Shown: positions 33,414 to 46,400, numbered from the stretch's first letter. The stretch is DNA of 64,000 bases from Sarcocystis neurona (GCA_000727475.1 KL647317.1:431127-495126); one strand, 5' to 3'. Notes: generated by a model not told the origin, from the letters alone. A program made the numbers and translations.

Positions 33414-33720
33414 GTGTATCGAAGAATAGCAGCGAAGTCGCACATTTCTGCAGAATTAAGTCCTCTAAGACTTATAAAAGAAGGGCGAGTGTACTGCAAA
33501 GGAACTGTGTTCACAGAAGGCAAGAAAAGCGGGAAACGTGACACCACCACATACTTAGCTTTTTGCGACTTTATTTCTATAATTCCCCACCAGGCTGTCG
33601 TAATCCCCCTTGTGTGTTCCCTTCGCGGCAATGGCTCCTCTTCACACGCTGCAGTTATAGCTTGCCACGATGACGGTGGAGTGTATGTACACCTCATGAC
33701 GACTTTCATGCGAACATGAT
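33414..33720 (+). CDS. Weak candidate coding frame
   Basis: A 101-codon open frame containing LIKEGRVYCKGTVFTEGKKS and GNGSSSHAAVIACHDDGGVY. The second segment faintly resembles an RCC1 strand. An overlapping minus-strand frame (33146-33709) is equally protein-like, so the strand is undecided. Confidence 0.2.
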
Positions 33721-34038
33721 GTGTGTGTCAACCTTTGTGCCTGTCTACACGCTGGGCGCAAGTACGGTACGTACGCTACATTTGACCTTTCGATCTTCGA
33801 TCGGAGGCAGGTGTCTACGTCCACTTTTGTAAACTTAGCAAGGGCTGATGTTTATGTCGTTTGCCTTCCACGCGTTCGGCACCTTCCCTTGGGTAGTTGA
33901 TCCAATGTTTCCACCTACGTAGGTTCTGTTTTGCGCGCGATTTTTAGATTTGAGACTAAGATTATTTTGGCCGTTGTAACTGTCGAAACCCCACACCTCT
34001 GCGTGACCTAGATTATCTTTTCATAATCTCATTGTCGA

Positions 34039-34268
34039 ATGTTTTTCCTCTCGTCAAATCCGCAGCTTGCAAGGTTTTTTTGCGCATCATCTCCAAAACC
34101 CCTGCCGTCCTTGACAACGGTGACGGTAGCCACAGCCCTTCAGTTGCCAATGTCCGCTAGTTTGGCGGCCACAGCGACGCTCTCGTCAAATCCGTTCGTG
34201 CAAGTCTTGCATGTGGCAGAGGAAGTTACACAAGCGCCAAGTTTTCCCCATGAGGTGGTGTCTTCAGG
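34039..34268 (+). CDS. Candidate first exon of an uncharacterised gene
   Basis: An ATG at 34039 opens MFFLSSNPQLARFFCASSPK and continues through Thr/Ala/Leu-rich sequence to NPFVQVLHVAEEVTQ. A possible donor is AGGCAG|GTCCCT. The composition is not repeat-driven, and it lies upstream of the 34.5-36.7 kb frame on the same strand. No family is recognised. Confidence 0.3.
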
Positions 34269-34514
34269 CAGGTCCCTCAGGTCCACACTGCTCTAGCGTA
34301 CGAGCTGGAAACGTTTTTTTCATTTGCTGTTTGTTTGCTAGTCGAGTTCCAGTCACCGGAGGAGAACTAAAAAAGCTGCTCTGCTTCTAATACAGATCTG
34401 GCCGCTCGAAGAGGAACGGCAATATCTTTCGGCAATGAGACTGACCAGCCGTACCAGTCCGCGTCCAGCTATCGACAGATACAAAACAAGTGCATGAAAA
34501 CGAGGAGGATTTGA

Positions 34515-36684
34515 TTGACGGGGTCCTTATTTTTTCTACACACCGTTAACGTATACTTTGCAGCTCGACTGCGGCTCTATATTTCGTGTGGGTTCGCCAT
34601 CAGATTCGTTCTTCTAATGATCTTCAGTATGAAAGACTGCCACTCCGATCTGACCGCATTCTCTTGGTATGCGTGGAGAAGACACGTTGCTTACGCGCCC
34701 TGCTATAACTGGTCCTGCTGTGTTTTCTCTATTCCTTCCCTCGCTGCTTCTACCGCTTACTTCTCTTCATTTCCTTCCGCGAGTGCGACCGTTTCGCCGT
34801 TAATGTGTCATTTCTCCTCCCGTTATGAATTCTCGAAATGCATCGTATCCTCTTTCCCTCCACATCCTTATCCTGCCTGCTCTCTTCCTTCCCGATCTTC
34901 TCCTTCTCCCTCCTGTCTGCGCTGCGTTATCTGTTGCTCGTCGCTGCCTTCTACGTCCTTATTTTCTCCTTTTCCTTCTCCTGTGGACGCTACTTCGCCG
35001 GTACGGACAATGCCCACTGTTCCTTCGCGAGCCGTTGCCGCTTCAACTTCTTGTTCTTCGTTACCGTGCCCGGCCCCAACACTTTCTGATTGCCCTTTTA
35101 TTCATGTTCTACCACTAATTCCATCTCGTCCCACTTTGGTTAATCATGTGGTATTCCACTTGCAGTTAAAGTCCGCTTCAAAGACAACATTCCCTGCTTG
35201 CAGACTACGCTGCTGCTCATCGCATACGCAGGTGCGGATCTCTTCACAACCTCTTCCAGTATCGTCATCCGCTGTTTCTTCCGCGTTGCCTCGTGTTCTT
35301 CTGTCGGCTGCCGCTGCTACGACTGTGGCTGTTCTCGGTACGGCTGCGGCCTCCGGGGCAGTCACTGCTGTTGCAGCCGCCGCAGCCTCTGCTGCAGCAG
35401 CTGCCGCTGCGACTCCTGCGGTTACAACTGCAGGAAACGCAGTAGCGAATACGACCGCCTCTGCCGCTGCGACAGTTGCCGCTGGTGGAGGTGTTCTATC
35501 CTTGGTGTCCTGTTTCTTCAACTCTCGTCTTCACCCCATTCCGAAAAAAGTACTTCCCCCCTCCTCCTGCAGCACGGACACCTTCCACAGGAACACATCG
35601 GTATCGGGTGAAATTCGGCCATCTAGCAGAAACCTCTGCCCGAGCTCGGACACTCTTGGGCACTCTCGTTTTTGCGGGAGCAGCCTGCGCCCCATAAGCT
35701 CCAGCATTTTGAGCGCCTCTGTCAACCTCAGCAACAACAGCAGTAACAGGGTGCTAAATACTTCTGCGTGTATTCCGTCTAGCAGCACCAGAAGACGTTA
35801 CAGCATAGCAGCTTGTCTGCAGTTCACTCCTCTACCTTTCTGGTTAGAAGACACACTTGTTATCTTCCGACCCCCTTCGACTGCTGTAGCCACCTCGTAT
35901 CCTCCTCACGTTGCTAATACCCCCGTGGCGGTAGGACAAGACGGTCAAGCTGCTGTCCCTTCTCCTGCGGATGACACCGGCTTCACGGATCTTGGGGGTT
36001 TTGCGAGGGCTGCATCTCGTAGAGTTGCTACTGTTACGGTCGCGTCAGCTGCGGGAAATGGTGCCGTGATTGCTGCAGGACGTCTGCTGATTCCTCGTGA
36101 AGTATCGAACGGGAACACAAAGGCGGAAAAAGCCAGCTCGTTCGTGCAAGGTCTTAGGGAGCTTTTGGAGGAGCTGACAGTTCAATTCTGGAAAGGCAAT
36201 CGCTGGAAAGGTTAGTTCTCCTTACGTCTGATTCTTGCTGTTTTGGCAGCTTACAATATCGGTCGCTCCTTCTTCTCTCCTCTCCTCTTCTCTGTCTCTC
36301 CGTCCCTTCTTCTCTGACGTAGTCCTTTGTTGAGATGTTCGTTTGATGCTGCGTAAGTTTGCACACCTAGATGAACGGACGACTTTGTGTGGACCTTACT
36401 CGTCTGCAAAGCCTCTGGACGCGTGTGAGCGATGCGTACACAGTTCCTTGTACTTCCGCAGTGTACAGGCAGAACATGTTGACTCAATGTATAGATGTGT
36501 ACGGACCGCCGCCTCTAGTACGTCCCACTACGTCCACAAAAAGAGGTTCCTCAGTGGAAGGTCAGATCTCTGCTGTTGTCTTGTGCACAGGCCCGCAGAA
36601 AAACAAGTGGAAATGGTACCACCGCCATGGCTACTGGGCAACCAGGAAGAAACTTATCGACTTTACCAAGTATCGCAGATACGG
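34515..36684 (+). CDS. Uncharacterised protein gene, at least two exons
   Basis: A frame open from 34515 ends at donor TGGAAAG|GTTAGT (exon end 36210, phase 1). It joins in phase to an exon at 36599-36684 (acceptor GCCCGCAG|, donor ATACGG|GTGCGT). Across the junction the protein reads AEKASSFVQGLRELLEELTV, QFWKGNRWKEKQVEMVPPPW, LLGNQEETYRLYQVSQIR, which is convincingly protein-like. The 5' part of the frame is Ser/Pro/Phe-rich because of a pyrimidine-rich stretch at about 34725-35030 and Ala/Val/Thr-rich at 35280-35500, so some of it may be intronic. I recognise no domain. Further exons should follow 36684. Confidence 0.45.
34725..35030 (+). repeat. Pyrimidine-rich, strand-asymmetric tract
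   Basis: About 300 bases with CTTCC/TTCTC-type runs and few purines on the plus strand. It is imperfect and not a tandem repeat. Confidence 0.7.
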
Positions 36685-38480
36685 GTGCGTGCTACTGTTC
36701 AACTGTTTACTTAGTTTGCTGCTAGCGTTGTACGGTAGATGTGCATAGACTCCTCCGAAGAAACATACGTAAGGATGCTCAACTGGCAATTCCGTATCAC
36801 CGGTGTATGACTATGACTAATAGAGTCGTTCTTGCTGCAACGCCCTTAAGATCTCTAAGAAGATACGCTCTCCTGCGTGGAAGGACGCCTAGAACAGCGT
36901 CTCGTCATCTGCATATACAGTCGCAAAGCGACACCTGCTCGGAAGTAGGTGATCGTGTGTGTTTGACGTGGAACGTATACACGTACGCGTGTGACCGTGT
37001 CCACGACTGTCTCCGCACGTGTATTCGCGTGTGCGTCTCCGCGTCTTGCCACACTTCTGCCTGCGTTGCACCACGCTAGCTGTCTATGCGGTTTTCGTGT
37101 TTGGGCGCTTGCATCTGCCGTATTAGACAGTAGACTGTACATCGCACAGCTTGCTTCACTATTCTGCTGGCGAAATACTTTACCCGTGATGTAGCACACA
37201 TAGACGTGTTCGCCTGCATACGTATAGGTGGAGGCAGGAGACGAACAGTGAAGCAGTACGCTGGCTGATGAATCGGAAGCATCGTTCTGCTTTTGTGCTG
37301 CGTCTAAAGAATAGTGTCGCACCTCTTAAGAGGAATGCTTTGACCTTCGTAGGGGCCCTGTACGTATATGAGTATCTGCACTGCGAGCGAAACACGCACA
37401 CTTATGAGTTGCCCGCGCTCCATGCCACGCAACCGGTCGTTTCTTTAGCATTGGATTAGACCAACTCGCTGTGTAGCCCTCATACAGCTGATACGTAGTA
37501 TTCTAAATTGTACACCGATACCCCGTTTATATATGTGGCTCAAAAAATACCTGTGTACGCGTTATGCGCAGCTACCACGAACGCTACGGGATGGGGCGCC
37601 CGAAGATGAAATTTTGGGAAGATCCTTCACGCTATAAGCGTCTACGACAGGCTGTTCGTTTTTGGTAGACGCGTGTGAACGGGGCACGGACTACCGAATG
37701 GTGGTAGATTAGTGCTCCGTTATTCAGGTGACTGCTGGAGCCCAAGGGGCACAGACGTGTGAGCTTGTTTCTTACGTGTGCGCAAGTGTATTGTTCGGAT
37801 AGCAGAACCCGAGGCTCAATGTAGGGCTTGCGTGTATCAAGTTGACTTAGTTGATGTGACGTATTCGTTGCAGACGTCCGCTACATATATATATATATAT
37901 GTTACGGAACGCATGAATAAAAGCCCATGTTTCGCACGTTAGGATGTGCGAGTGGATGTTGAGGACACGTGTCTGCAGGTCTGGGAGCACGTGCAACCTC
38001 AGAAAGAAGCAAGTAAAGGTTGAAGGTGTACCTCGTAGATACCTGCTAGCAGGTGGAGCAACAGAGAGTCTCTTCAGGTTGCACGGTGAAAGAACACCTT
38101 GGTACATATGCGCCAACGAATGAGGCGTGCCTGAGGCAGCTTGGTGCTATGCATAGATTACGACATTATCAATGCATACTTTATCTACACTAACAATTTA
38201 GACGTCGTGTACATCTGCAGGAGTTGCGCAGATACATGTTTGTGCGCGTGAGCACGCGTGAACGCGCACACGTGAAAAGCGAACTACGCAGTCGTCACCA
38301 ACAGTGTACACACACACGGTCCACACCTGCGTATGTACACTGGAGTGTACCTATCTACGTACTCGTAGGTCGATCTCTCTCTCCCTCTCTCCCTCTGTCT
38401 ATATATATGTATATATATACATATATATATATGTATGTATGCGTATGTTTCCAAATTCGCATATATGTGTTTTTTTCACG
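36685..38480. other. No supported gene
   Basis: Contains microsatellite TA at about 37880-37900, a CT-rich run and a TA/TG cluster at about 38370-38450, and a 63-codon plus-strand frame at 37268-37459 (RNALTFVGALYVYEYL) that I cannot support further. Confidence 0.5.
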
Positions 38481-38850
38481 CGGAGTAAGTTTGGTAGACG
38501 TTTCACTGGCGCTTCTTTTTCATGCTTTCCGGAGAAATCGATGAGGAGACGCGCTTTCATATTTATTGTAGTGACGTTGACCGTGAGTCTTCTGCTCGTC
38601 GGGAACCCACCTTCGTCGGAAGTGTTCTGCTTTTCATAGGTGTGCATATATGTATATGTATATGTCGCACACGAGTGCACACATGTATCTGCGCTTTTTC
38701 CGGTGTAAGATTGGTAGACGTTTCACTAGGGCTACTTGTTCCTCCTCTTCGAAAAAGCCAACGACGACGTTTTCGTAGTTACTGTAGCTAAGGTGATTGT
38801 GCGATTATTTTGCTCGTCGGCAACTCACGCTCGTCGGAAGTGTTCTGCGT
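38481..38850. repeat. Diverged direct repeat, about 220-base period
   Basis: Copies at 38481-38632 and 38701-38850 share TTGGTAGACGTTTCACT near the start and TCGTCGGAAGTGTTCTGC at the end, with divergent middles of similar length. Both are preceded by CGG(A/T)GTAAG. Confidence 0.85.
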
Positions 38851-41800
38851 TATTTTCACCGTGCAAACGGCTGTCACAAACGCGCGCAAGAGCTAATAGT
38901 AGTCCCCACTCATGGCAACTGTAGAACACGGTGGTGCGCCGGTACAGTAGTAAAACCCTCTCAACATTACAGGTTGCACAGCCCACCCCGGCTACGTTAT
39001 TACATAGCTGCCGCGACGAGTCCTCGCGCTCCATCCTACGTTTTATGGAATACAGCTGGGTGCACCTATCATTTTTAACGAACACCTCTGCGTTGACATT
39101 TGTTCAGGCTTGACAGTGTAAGCTACGCGTAAGTGCACTGCACACTCCTGCACCGCAGCTCAACTAGTGCGTTGCTGTGGGGTGAAGACGCTGGTGAGTC
39201 TGTGGGAAGGGAACTGATATCGGTCCCATTTTGTTGTTGACGGGAATAACGGGGAAGCATAACCAGGCAAGCCGATTCTCTGATTGGGAAGGTTTACTGT
39301 TGTACCGCCACAACGTACGTTCAGACAACCCGTAATGGGCGAGTTGTATTGTGAGCACGGCAGAACGCTGAGACATGTGTGCGCTGAGAAAGGTGCCCTA
39401 ACTGTGACCACTTAATGTGTCGTCCGGCGAGACTCCCCATGTGCGACATCTTACGCGACCACTCTGCGCCCTGGAGTCGTATCTCTTGAGCAGTTCTGGA
39501 GTACCTGCACTCCTGGTTTTCCTTGATGTACAGATGGATGATTTATTATCGTGCAGCACGAAGCGATGGGTACGCTAGTGTCGCGTACCTGCAGGTGTCC
39601 CGTTTGCTAACTTGTCGCTGGCATGAGGAGCTACAAGAGTACGATAAATTCGTTGCCGTACGTCAACTGATTTCGTTTTTCCCACAGGTGCTGTGTTCGA
39701 ACGTGTCGTTTAGGCGCACGTGTACAGCGAGGATTTCACACGTGAACTCTTCGTATTATGCTTTGAATACTTTTGGCATTTTCGTAAACGTGGAACCAGG
39801 AATCGTCAACCGCCTTTTGTGATACACATATACATACATATATCAGTTGGACTTCTTTCAAAACCCCTAAAAGAACAAGGAGCTTAAAATGTTTCCGCTA
39901 AAATTAAGACATGTGACCCAGGCCATGCAAAGGTGTAGTTGGCTCAAAGATGACTGATTGAGACGCAGGCGTGGAAGGAAGGATACAAGCAGCAGTCTGA
40001 AGCTTCCATTTTTTATTGCGCTTCATTACCCAGCAACTAGCGTACTCTGACCTATCCTCCTAGATAGTCTTACACAAAGTGTGCATATTTTCCTTCTTTA
40101 CGACGAGGGCAAAATAGTGAAGACTTAGTTTCGTACGTACTCGTATCGTCGTGCGTCACGAGTGGAACAGAGGTATTTACAACTCTAGTTTTAACAACCG
40201 AGATGAATGACAGTAACAGGGAGGTGCACCAAGAAAGCTGTCGCGATGAGGGTGTCTACATCGTAAGGTGGCTACACTGCTATTTGGCTAACCCGCTAAA
40301 CTACAAAGATGAACTATCTTGTCGCAGTTTTCTATTTTGATGGTGTATGCTGCGAAGATCTCTTCTTCATTTGTCCACCTTCGTCCTGGTAGAGCACTGC
40401 GTTTACTGTTACTCGTGCTAGAGCCATGCGGGGCTGCACCGGAGAAAAATCTGATCTGCCCTCCAGATAGTCTCGTTTCAGGAAATCTCTACTACACGAC
40501 GGCAACAAGCAATTGAGATTGCCCGCCACTGGGTTTTCTCGGGAATGAAACTCAAGTCGTATCGCTGAAGTACGCGGTTGGAAGGCATCTGTACTTCGTC
40601 TCGCAGCACTGCATTAATTGTCAAGGACTTTGTATTCCCTAGACTAAACTCTGCGACTTAACCACTAAACCACTGCCAAGAGCATTCTCCTCAGAGTGAG
40701 TAACCCCTGCGAGTAAATTACTGCTGCTCTTATATAAGTAGTCGCCCACATTCCGCACGTACGTGTGCCGGTGGGTCTTCAAGCCTACGCTGCAGTGAGT
40801 TCACACATCTTTCTTGTACAACCAAGCGGCATACAGTGTAATCCGTCGAAGATCTTGCTCTGCGTACAGACCGTTTACGACACGCATGTAATATGTCATG
40901 AATTCTCTTCTGTTTACACACAGTATGCGACGCTTAGATGAGATGTGCACTCCCCGTATCAGTCACACGATATTTTCATTCCTCTGCAGGGTAGATATTC
41001 TGTCCATCCAGTCTACGCTACCAAGATGAAATTGGTGATTCTGTCGACAACAGTTGTCTAGGTACTCACTTACGGAACTACGGCAGACCCAAGGATCCGA
41101 AGGTAAGTGCCCCCGACATCTCGGCTGGATAATACTTCTTCAGACTTTCGCGAGGATCACGCACCGGCGCGTTCGCCCACATGCGCTCGTAGACACCGGT
41201 GTCTCAAGAAGTCCTGCAGAATGGATCGAGTGTAGAGGCACAGGACCATGCTAAGCCATAAAGCACCTCTTCTTTAAGTCGTGAGACACTGTGCTGTAGC
41301 ACGAATTGTAGGTCTTCACACTTTTCCTGTCGCACCACTTTTTCATATTTCCTCCCCGGAGGCTGCAAAAAGAGACGGCAAGCAGAGCATATCTGGAGGT
41401 GAGAAGCAATTTTCTGCGCTACGTTTGTAGAGTGGTCTTCTACATATTCGGTACATTTTACACGAGGCAGGTCATAGCCATGGTAAGCAGCATTTGCGAT
41501 CGTACCTGCCGGGTTGCGACAGTGAAGCGATCAGCATGACAAAGCTCCTCATCAGGATTGCAACCGAGTTGCGCATGGTATGATGCAGCTTTCTCATTTT
41601 GGAGATAGTTGTTGTTGCACACAGGTGTGAGGCTCATAGCCTCATCGAGAGCACGCTTCGAAAACGATACACACGCGCCAGCAGTGTTCGATCACCTTGC
41701 CGCAGCTGCCCTCCACAAAATCGTCTCGCACACGGAATAGTAGATCGTTTTAGTTTTTCAAAGGTCGATCCTGTTAGTTTTAAATACACATATATGTGCG

Positions 41801-42017
41801 TGTGTTGTTGCATACATGTGTGAACTCCGAACAGAGCGCGCCGATGCTGCGAATGCGGGAACAGTGCATCAAGCGGCTGCCTCGCGACAGCTGTCCTTCA
41901 CGAAGTGTTTAGCACACACGGATGTAGTACATCCTTATATTTTTGAAATATACACCCTTCTGATCTATGGTGTAGCGAATGTTACGTACATGCATCTATG
42001 TCTATGCCTGAAAGTGA
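38851..42017. other. Sparse region, two marginal exon-like stretches
   Basis: The plus strand has a 99-codon frame at 39523-39822 (HEELQEYDKFVAVRQLISFF). It also has a 36-codon stretch at about 40996-41103 (DEIGDSVDNSCLGTHLRNYG) that ends exactly at a consensus donor, CCGAAG|GTAAGT. Neither can be linked to a gene. Otherwise I see no coding signal. Confidence 0.35.
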
Positions 42018-42579
42018 ATGTATACTGAGGGAAAATCTGCCGAAATTTCAAGACAGATCATCGAGACGCGTCCCCCTACTGTGCATGCTAAGGCATCTGC
42101 AGTGCGGGGACACGGGGTGTCTGGCTGCGCCACGTCACATTTCGAAAGAGCAAGTGGAACACTAATACGAACATGGTTGCTTCGTTTATGGCACTACTTG
42201 ATTCCTCACTCAGCACACAAAGTGGTCGTGCGGATAGATGTTCTCCTGCTGGGGAGCTCGATCGACCTCTCCGACACTCGCTCTTCTCTAACCCGCGTTG
42301 TCGTTTTGACTGCAGAGCCGCAGTCTAATGCGTGCAGGAAAAGGAGATCCCAAAAGCAGGGGCGCTTGTTGGCGGATGAAAACACAGCTGTTATCAAGAT
42401 AGATGATAGCATGACCCCGCCTCCTCACGTCGGCTCGTTCTGTGCTGGACACTCGAGTTTACAAGCCGTTAAAAACTCTTCACCACATCCTTGCTTAAGA
42501 GAACGTCCACTGAGAAACATTCCAAGACATGCGTACTTGTCGCAGGAAAACTCTGTTCGACGCTCTGTTACATTGGTGC
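42018..42579 (+). CDS. Candidate first exon of an uncharacterised gene
   Basis: An ATG at 42018 opens a frame that runs 210 codons to 42650. It contains a consensus donor, GTGC|GTAAGA, after 42579 and a second, ATAG|GTAGGT, nine bases on. The translation is of even composition with no homopolymers: KVVVRIDVLLLGSSIDLSDT, then LLADENTAVIKIDDSMTPPP, then RNIPRHAYLSQENSVRRSV. This length without a stop is unlikely by chance in repeat-free sequence. No family is recognised and downstream exons are not identified. Confidence 0.45.
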
Positions 42580-42818
42580 GTAAGATAGGTAGGTGTAAGG
42601 CATGTGTAGCTGGAGTTCACTGGTGGCACTGCAGCGTCTTCACTGGTTAACAGCGCCCCACAATGCGGCACTTTTGCAGTTGCTACGGTAAATCACGCAC
42701 GTACCAGGGCAGAGATGCATGTATAAGAAGTTGAGCGTTCACACAGTACCCGGACAGGTTCACCGTCAGATGTGTGCATGTGTACGCGCGTGTCTGTTTG
42801 TTTGTACGCGCATATGTA

Positions 42819-42825
<7 letters not shown>

Positions 42826-42856
<31 letters not shown>
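42826..42856. repeat. TA microsatellite
   Basis: About 13 uninterrupted TA units between TG-rich flanks. Confidence 0.9.
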
Positions 42857-42860
<4 letters not shown>

Positions 42861-43477
42861 CGTATGCATGGGTGCATGTCTGAAGTTCTGTACACACGTC
42901 TATGTTTGTGCCGTACATCGTGTATACATATAATTAAGTCTTTCCTAGCTTGTACGCATACTTAGAAGCTTGACGTTCTTGTTCCACATTGGTATGGCGG
43001 CATCGTCTTGTGTGCTTCCGTCTTCGCATGCGTACGAGTGCATCCACGCGTTTCACTGTGTCTCTTTATCCATTTTGGATTTGTCAGAACATGACTGCAT
43101 ACACGGCTTCACCTCTTCAGCGACAAACTGCGTCCTTATCATCCTCGATTTCTCACCTTCCACGGAGGCTGCGTCTGCTTCCGCACGTGCTGCACGTATT
43201 CTATACACCGTTATGTTGCGTGTGTGCGTGTGTTTTTACACCACAGACGCATCTAGAGTCATAGCTCCAGCTGGTAAACGCGTATCTACAGCTTTTAATG
43301 CGTATGCTACGCCTACCGTAAAGAATGGAAGCAGCTTTTTCATGTACACGCAGCTGCACTGGCTCTCCTTTTGGTTCGTCAGGCTGCCACCGAAAAGCGA
43401 AGCAGAGAGACGCCTGTTCTGAGACTGTTCCTTGAAAATGATACTTTTTCACTTTTTTCTCTATCGATTGTTGTAGC

Positions 43478-46400
43478 TTGCGCACCTGTTGTGCGCATGT
43501 CGCCCTTAGTGAGGAGGTGTTGATGATATATGTGGAATTTTTGTATGCGGTCCTCACGTTGAAAGACGTTGTACTTAGAATGAGTGTCCCGGGAGGCGGG
43601 TGCCTCTGCCTGCCTTCCGGCTCGGTTTGTGAGGCAGCTTCCTCGCAGAGTTTTCATTTCTGTTCGTTCCAAAGGAGACCACTGGTCACCAAGTTCCTTT
43701 TGCGTCCCTCTCCTCCGCAGCTGCCGCAGTGGCATCCTTGTTGCTTTTGTTCGCCGGCCGCTCTTGCAGCTTCTGCTGCTTCTTCGTCGCGTACTGCTGA
43801 GTCTGGAAGGGCGTGCGCTGGCGTTTCTTCTGAGACTCTGACTCTGGTGGCTAGTGCTGCTCCTCCTGCTTCTGCTTCTTCATCGCCTGTGCTCCCCCCT
43901 GGTGCTTCGGTTTTTGTCTTCTTCTCCCCTGCTGCTGCTGCGTCATGCACAGGAGCTGTTGTTTCTCATGTTCCCCGAGCTCCACCCCTACAAGAGTCGG
44001 GTCCATCTCGTCTTGCTGCCTCTGCTGCTGCCCCTTGCTGGTCTGCGTGCATCTCAATTCTTCTCGCTGCTCACGCATCAGCCCCTGCAGTCGTCCGTCG
44101 TGCTGCAGCACTTTTTCGTGGAGAGGCGGCCTGCCCATTCGTACCTCCACCGTGCACCAATCACTTCTCTCCTTGCCGAACGCTGCACAACGCAGCTGCT
44201 CCTCTGCCTCCACCCATGTCGCCTGTCTGCAGTCCTGCTGCTGCTGCTGTTGCCACCGGGTGCAGCGCTACGTACAGAGCTAGAATAGGACATTGGGCTG
44301 CTACTGCTGCAGCTGTTGCAGTGCCAGTGGCCAAGCCAGGTACCTCGCGTCGAGGTGTTTCCGCGCAGTGTGTTGGGCTGCAAGAGGGTTGTCAAACCAG
44401 CAGCAGTGTGCGTTTCCGCTCTCCTGAGGACGTAGCGTCGAAACCTCTGCTGCTGTCTTATTCCAGCTTTTCTTTCGTTTCCTGCGGCTACCGAACCAGC
44501 AGTAAGAGCTGTGAGAAGGCGGTATGCTGCTGCAGCGCCCCTGTTGCTAACGGACCTCTGTCCTTGTCGCTGCACCGTATTGCTACATGCAGCAGCAGGA
44601 ACCGGTGTAGCAGTAGCAGCAACAGCAGCAGAAGAAAGACGCAGATCTGTGGCGATGGCCACAGGATTGTCTCAGAGGTCTGCAGGGGCAGAAGCACTTC
44701 TTGCGGAAATATGACATGTCGCGCTAGACGCTGCGTTAGCGGCTGCAGCTGTTGCAGACAGAGCGGCTGCTGCGCGACCTCCTCTCTTAGCTGCAGCTGC
44801 GTTGATAATAGTCGTAGAGGTAGTCCTGTTCCGCGTGGGGGACAGCAGAAGCTAATAAATTTCTCTTCTCTACACTCTCAACTGCAGCAGCAGCGGCCGG
44901 AGCCACCACACCACCAGTGGCGTCGCGCTGCTTTTGTGTTGCACACAGCAGCAGCTGCTGCAGCAGCTCCGCGTGGCAGCCAAGACACTCCTGCGAGGCC
45001 GTCCAGCAGGGACTGCTGTATCGCCTCCTGCAGCCAGCGATGTGCGGCAGCTCTGCAGCAGTCGACGAGAGACACGAATAAAAGCTCACTCGCAGCGGTC
45101 CTCGCACACCATAGCACCACCAGTACAGCCGAGCACAGCAGCAGCAGCTCTAGCCACTTGCAGAAGAGGAGCAGCAGCACGTCTATTAACAGCAGCGCAA
45201 CACAGCGCACCCGCGGCGGCAGCTACGAATTTAGCACGAGCAGAGACAGCCTGGCGTGCGACATCGATGGCGAGGCCACTACCAGCAATTCAGGCAGCAC
45301 TAGGAAAGGCACATGTAATAACGGCGGCGACAGCAACGTTGGTGGCCCGAGCACCAGCAGGGCAAACGCAGATGCACTCGCGTACACAGGAATCCCTGGT
45401 GGACTGCAAGACAGGACAAAGAAAAAAAGTTACGGCGGTAGCCAGCTGATGCGTGCCCTCGATGAGGGGGAGGAGCAGCGTCAGGAGGCTCAACAGGTGC
45501 ACGAGCTGGGATCGCAGTGGCCACAGCAGAAAGAGCGACAGCAGGAAATGCAGCCGCGCCTGCGGGCCGATACATATCACGTGCCTCTACAGACGGCGAG
45601 GCAGCAGCAACTCCAGCAGGCTTTCATTCCAGTCACGCATCGTCATCAGCAGCCGCAGATGCAGCAGTCGGCGCGGGCGCAGCAGTGCGCGACGGAGCAC
45701 CAGGAGCGGCAAGCGCTGCCACTTCAGGGGCCGCTGAAACATCAGGTGGATCAGCAGCAGCACGAAGCCGATGCCCTGCAGAGGACATCTCAGCAGACGC
45801 TTGCACAGCCGCGTGGACTGGGGGCAGACGTGGTGCAGCAGCTGCTGCCCGTTCCTGTTCCTCAGCAGCAATCCTGTTTACACGAAGGGTCGCAACAGCA
45901 GGCACAGGAGCAAATAATATCTTCAGAGACGCAGCAACAGCGCTTTCCTGTACGGTTGCTTCCCTCTCCGGCTGACGCAGCCAGGCGCCCCCTGCCACAC
46001 TCAGCAAGGGCCGCAGGAGAAGGAGCAGCAGCAGCTGCTGCGCCTGCAGAAGTACCGGCTGCAGGAGGAGCGGAGCCGGAAGCAGCAGTTGCACGTGCAT
46101 CAGCCGCAGGAAGAACACCAGAAGAAGTCGCAGTTTTACGAGCAAGATCTCGAGCGCAGGGAGAGTGGTCCTCAGCACGAATGAGAGAAGAAACTGCAGC
46201 AACGCCCTCTCCACCGGCTGCAACAGCGCCAGGATCCCCGTTAGCAGCAGCGGGAGCAGTGGCAGCGGGAGTGTGTCCGGTAGCAGTGGCTGCAGCAAAC
46301 GCTGTAGCGGAAGGAGCAGCCTGGGACGCAGAAGTCGCAGCCTTTCAACGGGTGCAGCAAGCAGCACGTGCTGTAGCTGCGATCGATCCACGTGTAGCCT

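Noticed and set aside
33600..33690. An additional RCC1 blade (GSSSHAAVIACHDDGGVY) belonging to the RCC1-like gene
   Set aside because: It lies 17 kb beyond the last supported exon with the cis-prenyltransferase in between, and it lacks a 'WG...GQ' turn. Resemblance is probably coincidental.
40618..40690. A minus-strand tRNA-like segment containing GTGGTTTAGTGGTTAAG, similar to an A box
   Set aside because: I could not find a matching B box or fold acceptor and anticodon stems, so no tRNA or SINE is called.
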